From positions 372,001-436,000 of the forward strand of contig NZ_QTJY01000004.1 of NCBI RefSeq assembly GCF_003703975.1: DNA of 64,000 nt, read 5' to 3'. The notes under the pieces are model-generated. The model did not search any database. It was given only the letters and a program-made list of their open reading frames with translations, and was not told the DNA's origin. Numbering within the stretch: position 1 is the first letter of the stretch; each line of letters starts with the position of its first letter. Positions 25,177 to 32,838 of this stretch are shown piece after piece. The stretch is from Larkinella soli (GTDB taxonomy: Bacteria > Bacteroidota > Bacteroidia > Cytophagales > Spirosomataceae). The position numbers and the translations under genes are program-made.

Positions 25177-25889
25177 AAACGATTGACGTCTGTCTGACCC
25201 CTGATTTGCTTCATCTTCATACCTCTTCCCTTGAAAACTCGATCGTCGTCGTAGCCGACGTCTTCCGGGCGACTTCCTGCATGGTGACGGCTTTCGCCCA
25301 CGGCGTGAGCAGCATCATCCCGGTGGCGACGGTGGAGGAGTGCAGCGAACTGCAAAGCCGGGGGTATCTGGGCGCGGCCGAGCGCAACGCCCGCATGGTG
25401 GAAGGTTTCGACCTCGACAACTCGCCGTTCAGCTACATGGACGAACGCCTGATCGGTGCCAACATCGCCATGACGACCACCAACGGGACGTACGCCATCA
25501 CCCGTTCGCGGAACGCGGTGAAGGTGCTGGTCGGGTCATTCCTGAACCTGGAAGCCATCGTGCGGTTTCTGCGCGGGGAGCGTTATGACGTGCTGGTGCT
25601 GTGTGCGGGCTGGAAGGGCCGCGTCAACCTGGAGGATACGCTGTTTGCCGGCGCCCTCATCGACCGGCTGAAGGACGAATACATGATTCCGGAAGACAGC
25701 GGGCTGATGGCCTGGCGGTTATATAATCTGGGGCAGAAGGACCTGCCGGCTTTTCTGGCCAACTCCTCGCACGTCCGGCGCCTACACCGGCTCAGCATTC
25801 ACAAGGACATCATCTACTGCCTGCAGCACGACCTGTATGATGTAATCCCGGTTTTGCGCGGAAGCGCGCTGGTGAGCATGGAGGTGTGA
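25173..25889 (+). CDS. comB: 2-phosphosulfolactate phosphatase-like protein (ComB family)
   Basis: 238 residues, typical ComB length. Family stretches include VVADVFRATSCMVTAFAHG, AAERNARMVEGFDLDNSP and MTTTNGTYAITRS. The founding enzyme dephosphorylates 2-phosphosulfolactate in coenzyme M synthesis. Bacteroidota do not make coenzyme M, so the real substrate is probably another phosphorylated acid, perhaps in sulfonolipid or sulfolactate metabolism (inference). Start overlaps the gcvT stop by 4 bases (ATGA), showing translational coupling. Confidence 0.88.
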   Translation: MKTIDVCLTPDLLHLHTSSLENSIVVVADVFRATSCMVTAFAHGVSSIIPVATVEECSELQSRGYLGAAERNARMVEGFDLDNSPFSYMDERLIGANIAMTTTNGTYAITRSRNAVKVLVGSFLNLEAIVRFLRGERYDVLVLCAGWKGRVNLEDTLFAGALIDRLKDEYMIPEDSGLMAWRLYNLGQKDLPAFLANSSHVRRLHRLSIHKDIIYCLQHDLYDVIPVLRGSALVSMEV

Positions 25890-25951
25890 TCACCTATTTT
25901 ACGGATTTTCATTATTTTGGATTCTGAGCCACCATGATATGGTTCTGAAAG

Positions 25952-26260
25952 TCAGAATTCCCTTTTCAATAAATTTACTATCAGGTGGATCATTATTAAA
26001 ATGACAACAATGTGGAGTCTGCGCAACGAAATAGCCGGAATTAATAAGCATAAATAGGCTATTAACATTGCATAGGTTTTTGAATCTTCCCCGTTAAAAA
26101 AAGAATCGAAGTAAAAGGTATATAAATAATAAGTTAAGCAACCTATAGCTGCACTGGTAATAAATACAGTCCAAAATCTGTAGTCATTTTGCGACAATGA
26201 ACCTTTTACGTAATTATCATATTTAATTCGAAGGTTCTGGGCATTTTTATTTAAGTCCAT
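25952..26260 (-). CDS. Small membrane protein of unknown function in an AT-rich islet
   Basis: 102 residues from the ATG at 26260, preferred to one at 26272. Three hydrophobic segments are visible (FWTVFITSAAIGCLTYYLY, TYAMLIAYLCLLIPAISL and a C-terminal HIVVILIMIHLIVNLL). Base composition is far more AT-rich than flanking genes and codons such as ATA, TTA and AAT dominate, which suggests recent acquisition. It lies downstream of the 79-residue peptide gene at 26346-26585 on the same strand, with a perfect 15-bp hairpin between them. A role as an immunity or partner protein for that peptide is a speculation from layout. Confidence 0.6.
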   Translation of the reverse strand: MDLNKNAQNLRIKYDNYVKGSLSQNDYRFWTVFITSAAIGCLTYYLYTFYFDSFFNGEDSKTYAMLIAYLCLLIPAISLRRLHIVVILIMIHLIVNLLKREF

Positions 26261-26279
26261 AGTACATCCCATTTATACG

Positions 26280-26322
26280 ATAAGTGATGAGCATTCTATG
26301 CTCATCACTTATTTGTTTTTGT
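26280..26322. terminator. Perfect 15-bp hairpin between the two islet genes
   Basis: ATAAGTGATGAGCAT (26280-26294), loop TCT, then ATGCTCATCACTTAT (26298-26312), followed on the plus strand by TTGTTTTTG. The T-run is on the plus side, yet both neighbouring genes read on the minus strand, where no T-run follows. For minus-strand RNA it would act as a processing or stability hairpin between two cistrons, and for plus-strand RNA as a terminator. Confidence 0.75.
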
Positions 26323-26345
26323 TAATTACATGGTTTGTTAAATGC

Positions 26346-26585
26346 CTATGCAGCGGCATTATAAGCCTTTGCTATTTCTGCATCAATATCTCCCTGGGCA
26401 CCTTTTACACACGCATTCGCATCCAATACATTCAATGATAATCCAAACAGAACTCCTCTGACCGCGGTCAAGAAATTATTCCATGGCATTTTAACCATTT
26501 CTTTCGCAACACCTGACAATGTTAAAGAGCCAAATATCCTTTCAAGAGCAGCTCCGCTGTAGTCGGTATTAATTTGTTTGTGCAT
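26346..26585 (-). CDS. 79-residue peptide of unknown function in an AT-rich islet
   Basis: 79 residues from the ATG at 26585 (HKQINTDYSGAALERIFG). A longer frame to 26615 adds ten hydrophobic residues. The sequence has a hydrophobic-amphipathic middle (WNNFLTAVRGVLFGLSLNVL), a single cysteine (ANACVKGAQG) and an alanine-rich end (AKAYNAAA). No double-glycine leader or known bacteriocin signature is present. Its AT-rich composition matches the membrane-protein gene downstream and not the flanking chromosome. Coding status rests on the open frame and on shared composition with that gene, so it is uncertain. Confidence 0.5.
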   Translation of the reverse strand: MHKQINTDYSGAALERIFGSLTLSGVAKEMVKMPWNNFLTAVRGVLFGLSLNVLDANACVKGAQGDIDAEIAKAYNAAA

Positions 26586-26863
26586 ATAAATATAAAGAAC
26601 TAAAAAGCTTATCATGCATTTTCTCGTCTGAAATCAACAACTTTTGTGTGAAATAACTAAAAAAGGGGCAGTAGTATACTTTGTATTAGTATCAGTCACT
26701 ATCAAATTATATCCTAAATATATAGGTTTGGGTTTTTGGTTACTATGGAGCCACCCCCGAAAAAAGCCGGGTATTTCCATCCGACTTGTACATCGTTTTC
26801 CTACTTTCGTGAACTTGCTTCCAGGCAAAGCCTAAATCTTAAACCTTTTAACAAATATCTCTC
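26586..26863. other. AT-rich intergenic region
   Basis: 278 bases between the islet and the DUF1080 gene. A 63-codon open frame on the plus strand (26644-26835) has no family resemblance and is not called. TACTTTCG occurs near 26801 in the same form as in the BlaI promoter, but without a TTG 20 bases upstream. No tRNA or attachment-site-like repeat was found. Confidence 0.4.
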
Positions 26864-27508
26864 ATGAAAAAAGTCAGTAACGGTCTGTTCGTGCTGCTGC
26901 TTCTGGTGGCCTGCGTGAGCTTCCGGCCCGAAACGCAGAAGAAAGGCTGGGTTTCTCTCTTCGACGGTAAATCGCTCGACGGCTGGAAAGTCGGGGCCAA
27001 CGCCGGCACGTTCAGCATTGAAAACGGCGCTATCGTGGTGGCCGGCCCCCGGGCGCACCTGTTCTATGAGGGCCCCGTGAACAACCACAACTTCAAAAAC
27101 TTCGAGTTCAAAACTCAGGTCATGACGACGCCCGGCTCCAACTCCGGCATCTACTTCCATACCGAATACCAGGAGGACGGCTGGCCCTCCAAAGGCTACG
27201 AGGTGCAGGTGAACAACTCCCACACCGACTGGCGGAGAACGGGAAGTCTATACGCCGTTCAGGACGTGAAGGAGGTCTACGTGAAGGATAACGAATGGTA
27301 TACCGAGCAGATCACCGTGAAGGATAAGAAGGTGACGATCAAGATCAACGACAAGACGGTCGTCGAATATACCGAGCCCGACAACCTCGACCGGTCGAAG
27401 GATATGAGCAATCGAAAAATCAGCAACGGGACGTTCGCCCTGCAGGGCCACGACCCCAAAAGCAAGGTTTACTTCAAGGACATCCAGGTGCGGGTGCTGC
27501 CCGACTGA
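26864..27508 (+). CDS. DUF1080 (3-keto-disaccharide hydrolase fold) lipoprotein
   Basis: 214 residues. Signal peptide ending in LLLVAC, a lipobox. The DUF1080 concanavalin-like domain begins KKGWVSLFDGKSLDGWKVG and contains NSGIYFHTEYQ and GYEVQVNN, the conserved core. Members act on 3-keto-glycosides or bind glycans and are often encoded with Gfo/Idh/MocA oxidoreductases. One such oxidoreductase is in this window about 9 kb away but not adjacent. Ends in a strong bidirectional terminator. Confidence 0.92.
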   Translation: MKKVSNGLFVLLLLVACVSFRPETQKKGWVSLFDGKSLDGWKVGANAGTFSIENGAIVVAGPRAHLFYEGPVNNHNFKNFEFKTQVMTTPGSNSGIYFHTEYQEDGWPSKGYEVQVNNSHTDWRRTGSLYAVQDVKEVYVKDNEWYTEQITVKDKKVTIKINDKTVVEYTEPDNLDRSKDMSNRKISNGTFALQGHDPKSKVYFKDIQVRVLPD

Positions 27509-27528
27509 GTCCTGAACCGTAGAAAAAC

Positions 27529-27560
27529 AAAAAGCCGACCCCTCGGGGTTGGCTTTTTGT
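27529..27560 (+). terminator. Bidirectional intrinsic terminator
   Basis: AAAAAGCCGACCCC, a 2-base loop region and GGGGTTGGCTTTTT, with T-runs on both strands. Shared by the DUF1080 gene (plus) and the acyl carrier protein gene (minus, stop at 27585). Confidence 0.9.
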
Positions 27561-27584
27561 TTCATAGTTAGTCAGAAAACGGAC

Positions 27585-27830
27585 TCAGGCCTCCTGTTCG
27601 ATGGGAACGTGCTGTTCGTTCTGAAGGTATTCCAGCACACCCTGAAACGTGGTCAGTCTGGCATAATCTTCATCCGGAATGCGAATGCCGAACTCTTGTT
27701 CAAGTTGCATGATGAGGTCAACCGTGTCCAGGCTATCCAGACCGAGGTCGCGCGTAAAATGAACGTTGGGATTAATAGCTGACTCCTGAATACCAAAGTT
27801 TTTGAGAATGTTGATTACGCGGTCTTTCAT
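27585..27830 (-). CDS. Acyl carrier protein
   Basis: 81 residues. The phosphopantetheine site is S33 in DLGLDSLDTVDLIMQLE, with the acidic helix II that docks partner enzymes. Length and pI-lowering acidic content match ACP. No fab gene is next to it, so this may be a secondary ACP rather than the main fatty-acid carrier. Convergent with DUF1080 and followed by the shared terminator. Confidence 0.93.
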   Translation of the reverse strand: MKDRVINILKNFGIQESAINPNVHFTRDLGLDSLDTVDLIMQLEQEFGIRIPDEDYARLTTFQGVLEYLQNEQHVPIEQEA

Positions 27831-27965
27831 GGTCGTAAACAGTTTTTCAGGTTGGCGAATGGAAAAGCCGGCCGGCGGCCAAATGGGTGGAAATAGTTCC
27901 TCGTTCAGAGAACCGTCCGTAAAAGATTTTAGTTTAATCGGATTCCAACTTTTATTAATTGGTAA

Positions 27966-29264
27966 TTACAAATCTCCTCCCAATAATCGTTTGTACTCCA
28001 ATTGGTTGAGCACCAGTTGATACTGATAGTTCAACCGGGCCAGTTCCGCTTCCTCGACGCCCGTCTCCGCACTCTGCAATTCTACGTTGGTAATCACTCC
28101 TGCTTTCAGTCGGTTGCGGGCAATATCGAGCGCTTTATGGGCCTGCAGCACCTGCGTTTCCAGATTCTGAAGCCGCTGCTGGTTGCTGCGGATGTCCGCA
28201 CTCAGTTGTTCCAGGCTCTGCCGCAGCTGGGCGCCGGCGTTTTCCACCGCAAAGCGGCTGGCGTCCAGGTTCAGCCGGGCAGCCTGATTCTGCAATTTGT
28301 TTCGTTTGCCCGAATAGATCGGTACCGACAGGTTCACCCCGGCGGCTACGTTGAATTTCAGGGCGGCAATGTCCGGCAGATACCCGTTCCGGTAGCCGGC
28401 GGCCCCGCTAAAGCTGATGTTGGGTAAACCCGCGCGGTTGGTGACCAGAATGTCGGTCTGGGCCGCCCGGACCCGATCCTGAGCCAGAAGCACTTCCCTG
28501 TTTCCGGATTGGGCCGACTGCAGGCTCTGCTCGAGCGTGAAGGGTGCTGCCGGAACATCAAACTGCACGGCGGCCGGACTGACGACCGGGTTCGGATGAC
28601 CGGTCAGATACGACAATAACGCACGCTGCCGCTCCAGATTGTTCAACAGATCAATTTTTCGGTTTTTTGCCGTTTCCAAGCGTACGCGCTGGGTTAAAAT
28701 ATCGAACTCCAGCGCGTCGCCGTTCCGCAAACGATTCACAATCACCTGAATGTTTTCTTCGGCTACCCGGATTACGGAATCCTGTACGGAAATGCTTTTT
28801 TGTAAAAATCCAATACCGTAGTAGGCGGCTGCGACCTGATAGCCCAGGTTCTGCCGGGTCAGATCGAGGTTGTGCTTCAGAAGCTGCACATCGTCGGCCG
28901 CCCGCCGGATGCCGGCCTCGGTCCGCCCGAAATCATAAATGGTCTGCCCGATGCCGAGGTTGGCGTTCAGGTTATGGTTAGGCTGAAACTGAATCTGTGT
29001 GTCGCGGCCGTTCAGCGGAAAGGTGGCTTTGGCAACCGGATTTACGTACTGATAGGCCGCCGTTCCGGAAACGTTGGGCTGGTAGGCCGAGCGGGCGATC
29101 TCCACCCGGACCTGGCCGGCCTGGAGCTGCTTTTCCTGCTCCTTCAGACGCGGAAAGTAGCTGTTGGCCTGGTTGATCAGATTCCGGAGGTCGTTCGGAA
29201 CCGACTGAGCGACGGCAGAGCCGACGGTCGTGATAAAGAGTATGGATGAAAGGATGCGTTTCAT
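27966..29264 (-). CDS. TolC family outer membrane efflux protein
   Basis: About 432 residues from the ATG at 29264, which gives a standard signal peptide (KRILSSILFITTVGSAVAQ). An in-frame ATG at 29282 is also possible. Two outer-membrane-efflux repeats with long alpha-helical coiled segments (LTRQNLGYQVAAAYYGIGFL, LNLDASRFAVENAGAQLRQS) form the periplasmic tunnel and barrel. Third gene of the efflux operon: it starts 19 bases after the MFS stop (1 base if the upstream ATG is used). It would export drugs with the HlyD and DHA2 proteins across both membranes. Confidence 0.94.
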   Translation of the reverse strand: MKRILSSILFITTVGSAVAQSVPNDLRNLINQANSYFPRLKEQEKQLQAGQVRVEIARSAYQPNVSGTAAYQYVNPVAKATFPLNGRDTQIQFQPNHNLNANLGIGQTIYDFGRTEAGIRRAADDVQLLKHNLDLTRQNLGYQVAAAYYGIGFLQKSISVQDSVIRVAEENIQVIVNRLRNGDALEFDILTQRVRLETAKNRKIDLLNNLERQRALLSYLTGHPNPVVSPAAVQFDVPAAPFTLEQSLQSAQSGNREVLLAQDRVRAAQTDILVTNRAGLPNISFSGAAGYRNGYLPDIAALKFNVAAGVNLSVPIYSGKRNKLQNQAARLNLDASRFAVENAGAQLRQSLEQLSADIRSNQQRLQNLETQVLQAHKALDIARNRLKAGVITNVELQSAETGVEEAELARLNYQYQLVLNQLEYKRLLGGDL

Positions 29265-29283
29265 GGGAATTGACAGGTTCATG

Positions 29284-30858
29284 TTAATGGGCGGCATCGG
29301 CTGCGGCTTTGGCGGCCGCCGGGTCCATTTTCTTATTCTTCAGGAGAAACAGGAGCGGGAACGTCACGATAAAGAACAGGCCCGCCAGTCGGAAGGTATC
29401 CAGATAGGAAATCATCAGCGCCTGCTTCGTAATGATCAGGTCGAGATTCCGGTAGGCACCCTGCATGGCGTCGAGGGCGCCGTAGCCTTTGGCCGCCAGC
29501 CCCTGCGCCATCGCGTTGAGCCGGTCGGTAGTCAGCGGGTCGCCGGCCTGGAGGTTCGAGACCAGGTCGCTGCGGTGAACCGCCGTCCGCTGGGCGATGT
29601 AGGTGTTCGTGATCGCTACCCCGAACGCCCCGCCGAGCTGCCGCACCATGTTCGTGAAGGCGATGCCCATCGGAAGCTCCTGCGGATGGAGCGTGGAGAT
29701 GGACTGGTTGATGAGCGGTGCGTTGATCATCGCCATCCCGACCCCGCGGATTAGCAGCGCCCAGATAAAGTCGTTTTCGCTGACGTCGGCATTGTAGCCG
29801 GCCATGATGAAACAGAAGCTCGTGAACGCCAGATACCCGATCGTCACGAAAATCCGGGGGGACACGCCGTTGGCGAGCGACCGCCCCACGATCGGAAAAA
29901 TCAGGATGGCGATGGCCCCGCCCGGAATCAGGATATTGCCGGTCTTGGTGGCGGTATAGCCGACGATCCGCTGGGCAAACAGCGGGAACAGCAGAATGGA
30001 CGTGAACATGCCGTACCCGATGATGAAGGCCAGCAGCGACCCGATCGTCAGATTGCGGTTCTTGAGGACCCGCAGGTTCATGACTGGACTCTTCGTTTTC
30101 AGTTCCCACCAGATGAAGAGCGGGAGCGAAATGGTCGCCAGAATCGTCAGGATCAGGATGGGCCGGGAGTCGAACCAGTCGTCGGCCTCTCCGCGTTCCA
30201 GTACGTACTGAAGACTGCCGACCCCGACCGCCAGCAGGAGTATACCGATGTGGTCGATCCGGATTTTCCTGCGGTCGATATCGAATTCGTTCGGCTGCTT
30301 TTCGATGAAAGTCGAACTCAGATACAAGGCCAGAATACCGATCGGGACGTTGATGTAGAACATCCAGCTCCAGTGGTAGTTGTCGATGATGTAGCCGCCG
30401 AGCGTCGGCCCGAGCGTCGGCCCCATCACGATCCCCATCCCGAATACCGCCGAGGCAATCGGCCGTTGCGATACCGGGAAGGCGTCGTACATGATCCCCT
30501 GCGAGGTCGACAGCAGCGCCCCCCCGCCGATGCCCTGGAGGAACCGGAACGCGACCAGCGTCCAGAGGTCGTCGGCCGTCCCGCAGAAGTAGGAGGCTAT
30601 CGTAAACAGGATGATCGAGCCGATGTAATAGTTTTTCCGGCCGAAAAAACCCTGCAGAAAGCCTGTCATCGGGATGATGACCACGTTGGCGATGGCGTAG
30701 GCCGTGACGACCCACGAAATATCTTCAATCGTGACACCAAGGTTACCGGCCATCTGGGTCAGACCGACATTCACGATGGACGTGTCGATCAGCTCCAGAA
30801 TGGCGGCCGACACCGTGGTGATGACGACGATCCACTTTCTAAAACCCGTTGTTGCCAT
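29284..30858 (-). CDS. DHA2 family (EmrB-type) drug:H+ antiporter
   Basis: 524 residues with about 14 hydrophobic segments. Typical EmrB landmarks are visible: ELIDTSIVNVGLTQMAGNLG in helix 1, WVVTAYAIANVVIIPMTGFL and the GIGGGALLSTSQ segment. The proton-driven inner membrane pump of a tripartite system. It follows the HlyD gene by 24 bases and precedes TolC. Expected substrates are hydrophobic toxins or antibiotics, but the real spectrum is unknown. Confidence 0.95.
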   Translation of the reverse strand: MATTGFRKWIVVITTVSAAILELIDTSIVNVGLTQMAGNLGVTIEDISWVVTAYAIANVVIIPMTGFLQGFFGRKNYYIGSIILFTIASYFCGTADDLWTLVAFRFLQGIGGGALLSTSQGIMYDAFPVSQRPIASAVFGMGIVMGPTLGPTLGGYIIDNYHWSWMFYINVPIGILALYLSSTFIEKQPNEFDIDRRKIRIDHIGILLLAVGVGSLQYVLERGEADDWFDSRPILILTILATISLPLFIWWELKTKSPVMNLRVLKNRNLTIGSLLAFIIGYGMFTSILLFPLFAQRIVGYTATKTGNILIPGGAIAILIFPIVGRSLANGVSPRIFVTIGYLAFTSFCFIMAGYNADVSENDFIWALLIRGVGMAMINAPLINQSISTLHPQELPMGIAFTNMVRQLGGAFGVAITNTYIAQRTAVHRSDLVSNLQAGDPLTTDRLNAMAQGLAAKGYGALDAMQGAYRNLDLIITKQALMISYLDTFRLAGLFFIVTFPLLFLLKNKKMDPAAAKAAADAAH

Positions 30859-30882
30859 AAGATGCGACCTGCGTGGTCAGGG

Positions 30883-31968
30883 CTATTGTACTTTTACCGC
30901 CACTTCCGTGCTTAGACCGGCCCGGAGCAGTTCCTTGTATTTTTCGGGATGTTCGATTTCGATCTTGACCGGAACGCGCTGCGTCACCTTGACGAAGTTA
31001 CCGGAGGCATTATCCGGCGGCAGGAGGGCAAACCGGGCGCCCGTGGCCTCCGACAGCGAAACCACCCTTCCCTCGACCTTCAGGTCCGGGTAAGCATCCA
31101 GTTTCACTTCAACCGGCTGGCCGACCCGCATTTTTTCCAGCTGCGTTTCCTTGAAATTCGCGACGACCCAGAACGTTGAATCGTTCACGATGGTGAACAG
31201 CGTCTGCCCCGGCTGGACATACTGGCCGACGACGACGTTTTTCCTGCCGATCTTGCCGGAGATCGGGGCCGCCATCCGGGCGTAGCCCAGGCGAAGTCTG
31301 GCATTCTCGATGGCGGCCTGCTTGACTTTCAGAACCGCTTCCATCTTCCGGATAGCGGCCTGCGCTTTGGCGATACCGGATTGCGCGACGCCCTCGGCGG
31401 TTTTGGCAAGCGCCACCTGCTGAACGCTCGTCTCAAATTGCCGGGACTGGACTTCCGCGTTGTTGCGGGTGTCTTCCAGCTGTTTCCGGGTCAGTGACTG
31501 GCCCTGGAAAAGGCCCTCGTCGCGTTTGAGATCCTGGCGGGCCTTGCTGACCCGTACGGCCTGGACGTCGGCATTCGACTGAACGACACGCAGGTTCTGC
31601 CGGGCGTTCCGGAGGTTGGCCTGCGTGCTTTGCAGGTCGGCGCGGGCGGTTTGCAGGTCGGCCAGCGACTGCTGATAATCGGCTTCGGCCTGCTGCAGGG
31701 CCACGTCATACTCCTGCGGATCGATCGTCAGAACCGGCTGTCCGCGCCGAACGGTGGCATAGTCTTCCACGTTCACCTGCTGAACATAACCGGCGACCCG
31801 GGCCAGAACCGGAGCCGTATTCCCTTCGATCTGGGCGTTATCCGTCGTCTCGTAAACCTGATTGTACCGGTAGGACTGAAAGCCGTAAAACGCGGCCGCA
31901 ATCACGGCCACCCCTAAAATGAACCGGGGCAGATTCTTTTTCACCGGATTTGTTTGCTCTCTTGCCAT
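30883..31968 (-). CDS. HlyD/EmrA family periplasmic adaptor
   Basis: About 361 residues from the ATG at 31968. An earlier frame to 32028 runs through the operator and is rejected. One N-terminal membrane helix (LPRFILGVAVIAAAFYGFQS), a lipoyl half-motif (TAPVLARVAGYVQQVNVEDY), a long coiled coil (about 90-210), the second lipoyl half (MAAPISGKIGRKNVVVGQYV) and a beta-barrel domain. It links the DHA2 pump to TolC. First gene of the operon, controlled by the promoter-operator region at 32000-32068. Confidence 0.95.
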   Translation of the reverse strand: MAREQTNPVKKNLPRFILGVAVIAAAFYGFQSYRYNQVYETTDNAQIEGNTAPVLARVAGYVQQVNVEDYATVRRGQPVLTIDPQEYDVALQQAEADYQQSLADLQTARADLQSTQANLRNARQNLRVVQSNADVQAVRVSKARQDLKRDEGLFQGQSLTRKQLEDTRNNAEVQSRQFETSVQQVALAKTAEGVAQSGIAKAQAAIRKMEAVLKVKQAAIENARLRLGYARMAAPISGKIGRKNVVVGQYVQPGQTLFTIVNDSTFWVVANFKETQLEKMRVGQPVEVKLDAYPDLKVEGRVVSLSEATGARFALLPPDNASGNFVKVTQRVPVKIEIEHPEKYKELLRAGLSTEVAVKVQ

Positions 31969-31999
31969 AGGAAAGGAAATATTGAACGGGCTATTGGTT

Positions 32000-32068
32000 G
32001 GTAAACTTAGTTGACTATCTTTGCTCAAAGGTAAACCTGGTTGACTATTTAGTCAAGCAAGTTGACTA
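32000..32068. promoter_or_regulatory. Promoter and MarR-type operator array of the efflux operon
   Basis: Three copies of TTGACTA (32011, 32041, 32062). The middle one is the left half of a perfect palindrome TTGACTATTTAGTCAA (32041-32056). A 19-base direct repeat GGTAAACyTrGTTGACTAT recurs at 32000 and 32030, exactly 30 bases apart. On the minus strand, TACCTTTG (plus 32026-32033) with TTG (plus 32054-32056) 20 bases upstream forms a good Bacteroidota promoter for the HlyD-MFS-TolC operon. The palindrome fills its spacer, so a bound repressor would block RNA polymerase. The divergent MarR-family gene is the likely source. Confidence 0.75.
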
Positions 32069-32205
32069 CATTTTGCTCATTTTAAGGGAATCTTAATTTG
32101 GTGCAGGCGGAGTAGGGTAGAAGTAGGATTTGAGTGCAATTTTGTCGCTGAAAAGTGAAAAATTGGTAACTTGCCTGAACCGCCTGACGTGACAGCTTAG
32201 AAATT

Positions 32206-32733
32206 ATGAATACGGAATCGTTAACGGCTGAAGAGCCATTTGACTTTCAGTTTTTTTATTCGGAAAGAGAGCGATCCCTGGGTCGTGTCTTATCGAAAAT
32301 GAAGCGGTTTCTGGGGCGATATGCCGAGCAGCGCCTGATTGAAGCCGGTTTTACTGACTTCAAGATCAGCTATATCGCTTTTCTGGCCAATCTCGACGAG
32401 GGCGGCATTACCAACAATGAACTGGCCCGGCGCGCCGGGGTCACCAAGCAGGCCATGAGCAAGGTGGTGCGGCTGCTGGAAGACGAAGGCTATATCTATT
32501 CGGTCAAGGATGAGAAGGATTCCCGCTCCAGCCGGATTTTCATCAATGACCGGGGCAAACAGCTGCTGAAAGCTGTTTTCAACTGCATGCAGGACCTGCG
32601 CCGGAAGTTCGACGACATCGCCGGCCATGACCGCGTCGGAGCCATGCTCGATACGATGGTGCTGCTGGTCCGGGAGCTGGAAAAGGAGTCCGGTGAAATC
32701 CCGCTGCCGATTCCGGTCTGCCCGGAAGAATAG
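32206..32733 (+). CDS. MarR family transcriptional regulator
   Basis: 175 residues. Winged helix with the recognition region NNELARRAGVTKQAMSKVVR and the wing following (LLEDEGYIYSVKDEKDSRSS). The N-terminal 40 residues form a dimerisation helix. It is divergent from the efflux operon, and the TTGACTA array in between is the probable binding site. A small ligand, possibly an efflux substrate, would release it. No clear promoter of its own was found in the 137 bases upstream. A strong terminator follows. Confidence 0.93.
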   Translation: MNTESLTAEEPFDFQFFYSERERSLGRVLSKMKRFLGRYAEQRLIEAGFTDFKISYIAFLANLDEGGITNNELARRAGVTKQAMSKVVRLLEDEGYIYSVKDEKDSRSSRIFINDRGKQLLKAVFNCMQDLRRKFDDIAGHDRVGAMLDTMVLLVRELEKESGEIPLPIPVCPEE

Positions 32734-32754
32734 AAATACCGATCCATATCCTGA

Positions 32755-32791
32755 ACTGCCCCAACGGTCGCAAACGGTTGGGGCAGTTTTT
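32755..32791 (+). terminator. Intrinsic terminator
   Basis: ACTGCCCCAAC (32755-32765), an 11-base loop and GTTGGGGCAGT (32777-32787), then TTTTT. Follows the MarR gene. Confidence 0.92.
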
Positions 32792-32838
32792 GGTTGTAGG
32801 GGTAGAGACGCAACCGAAACCACAAAACCTGTCGAACC

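Noticed and set aside
26644-26835. 63-codon plus-strand frame in the AT-rich region
   Set aside because: No family resemblance and it overlaps likely regulatory DNA. Not enough to call a gene.
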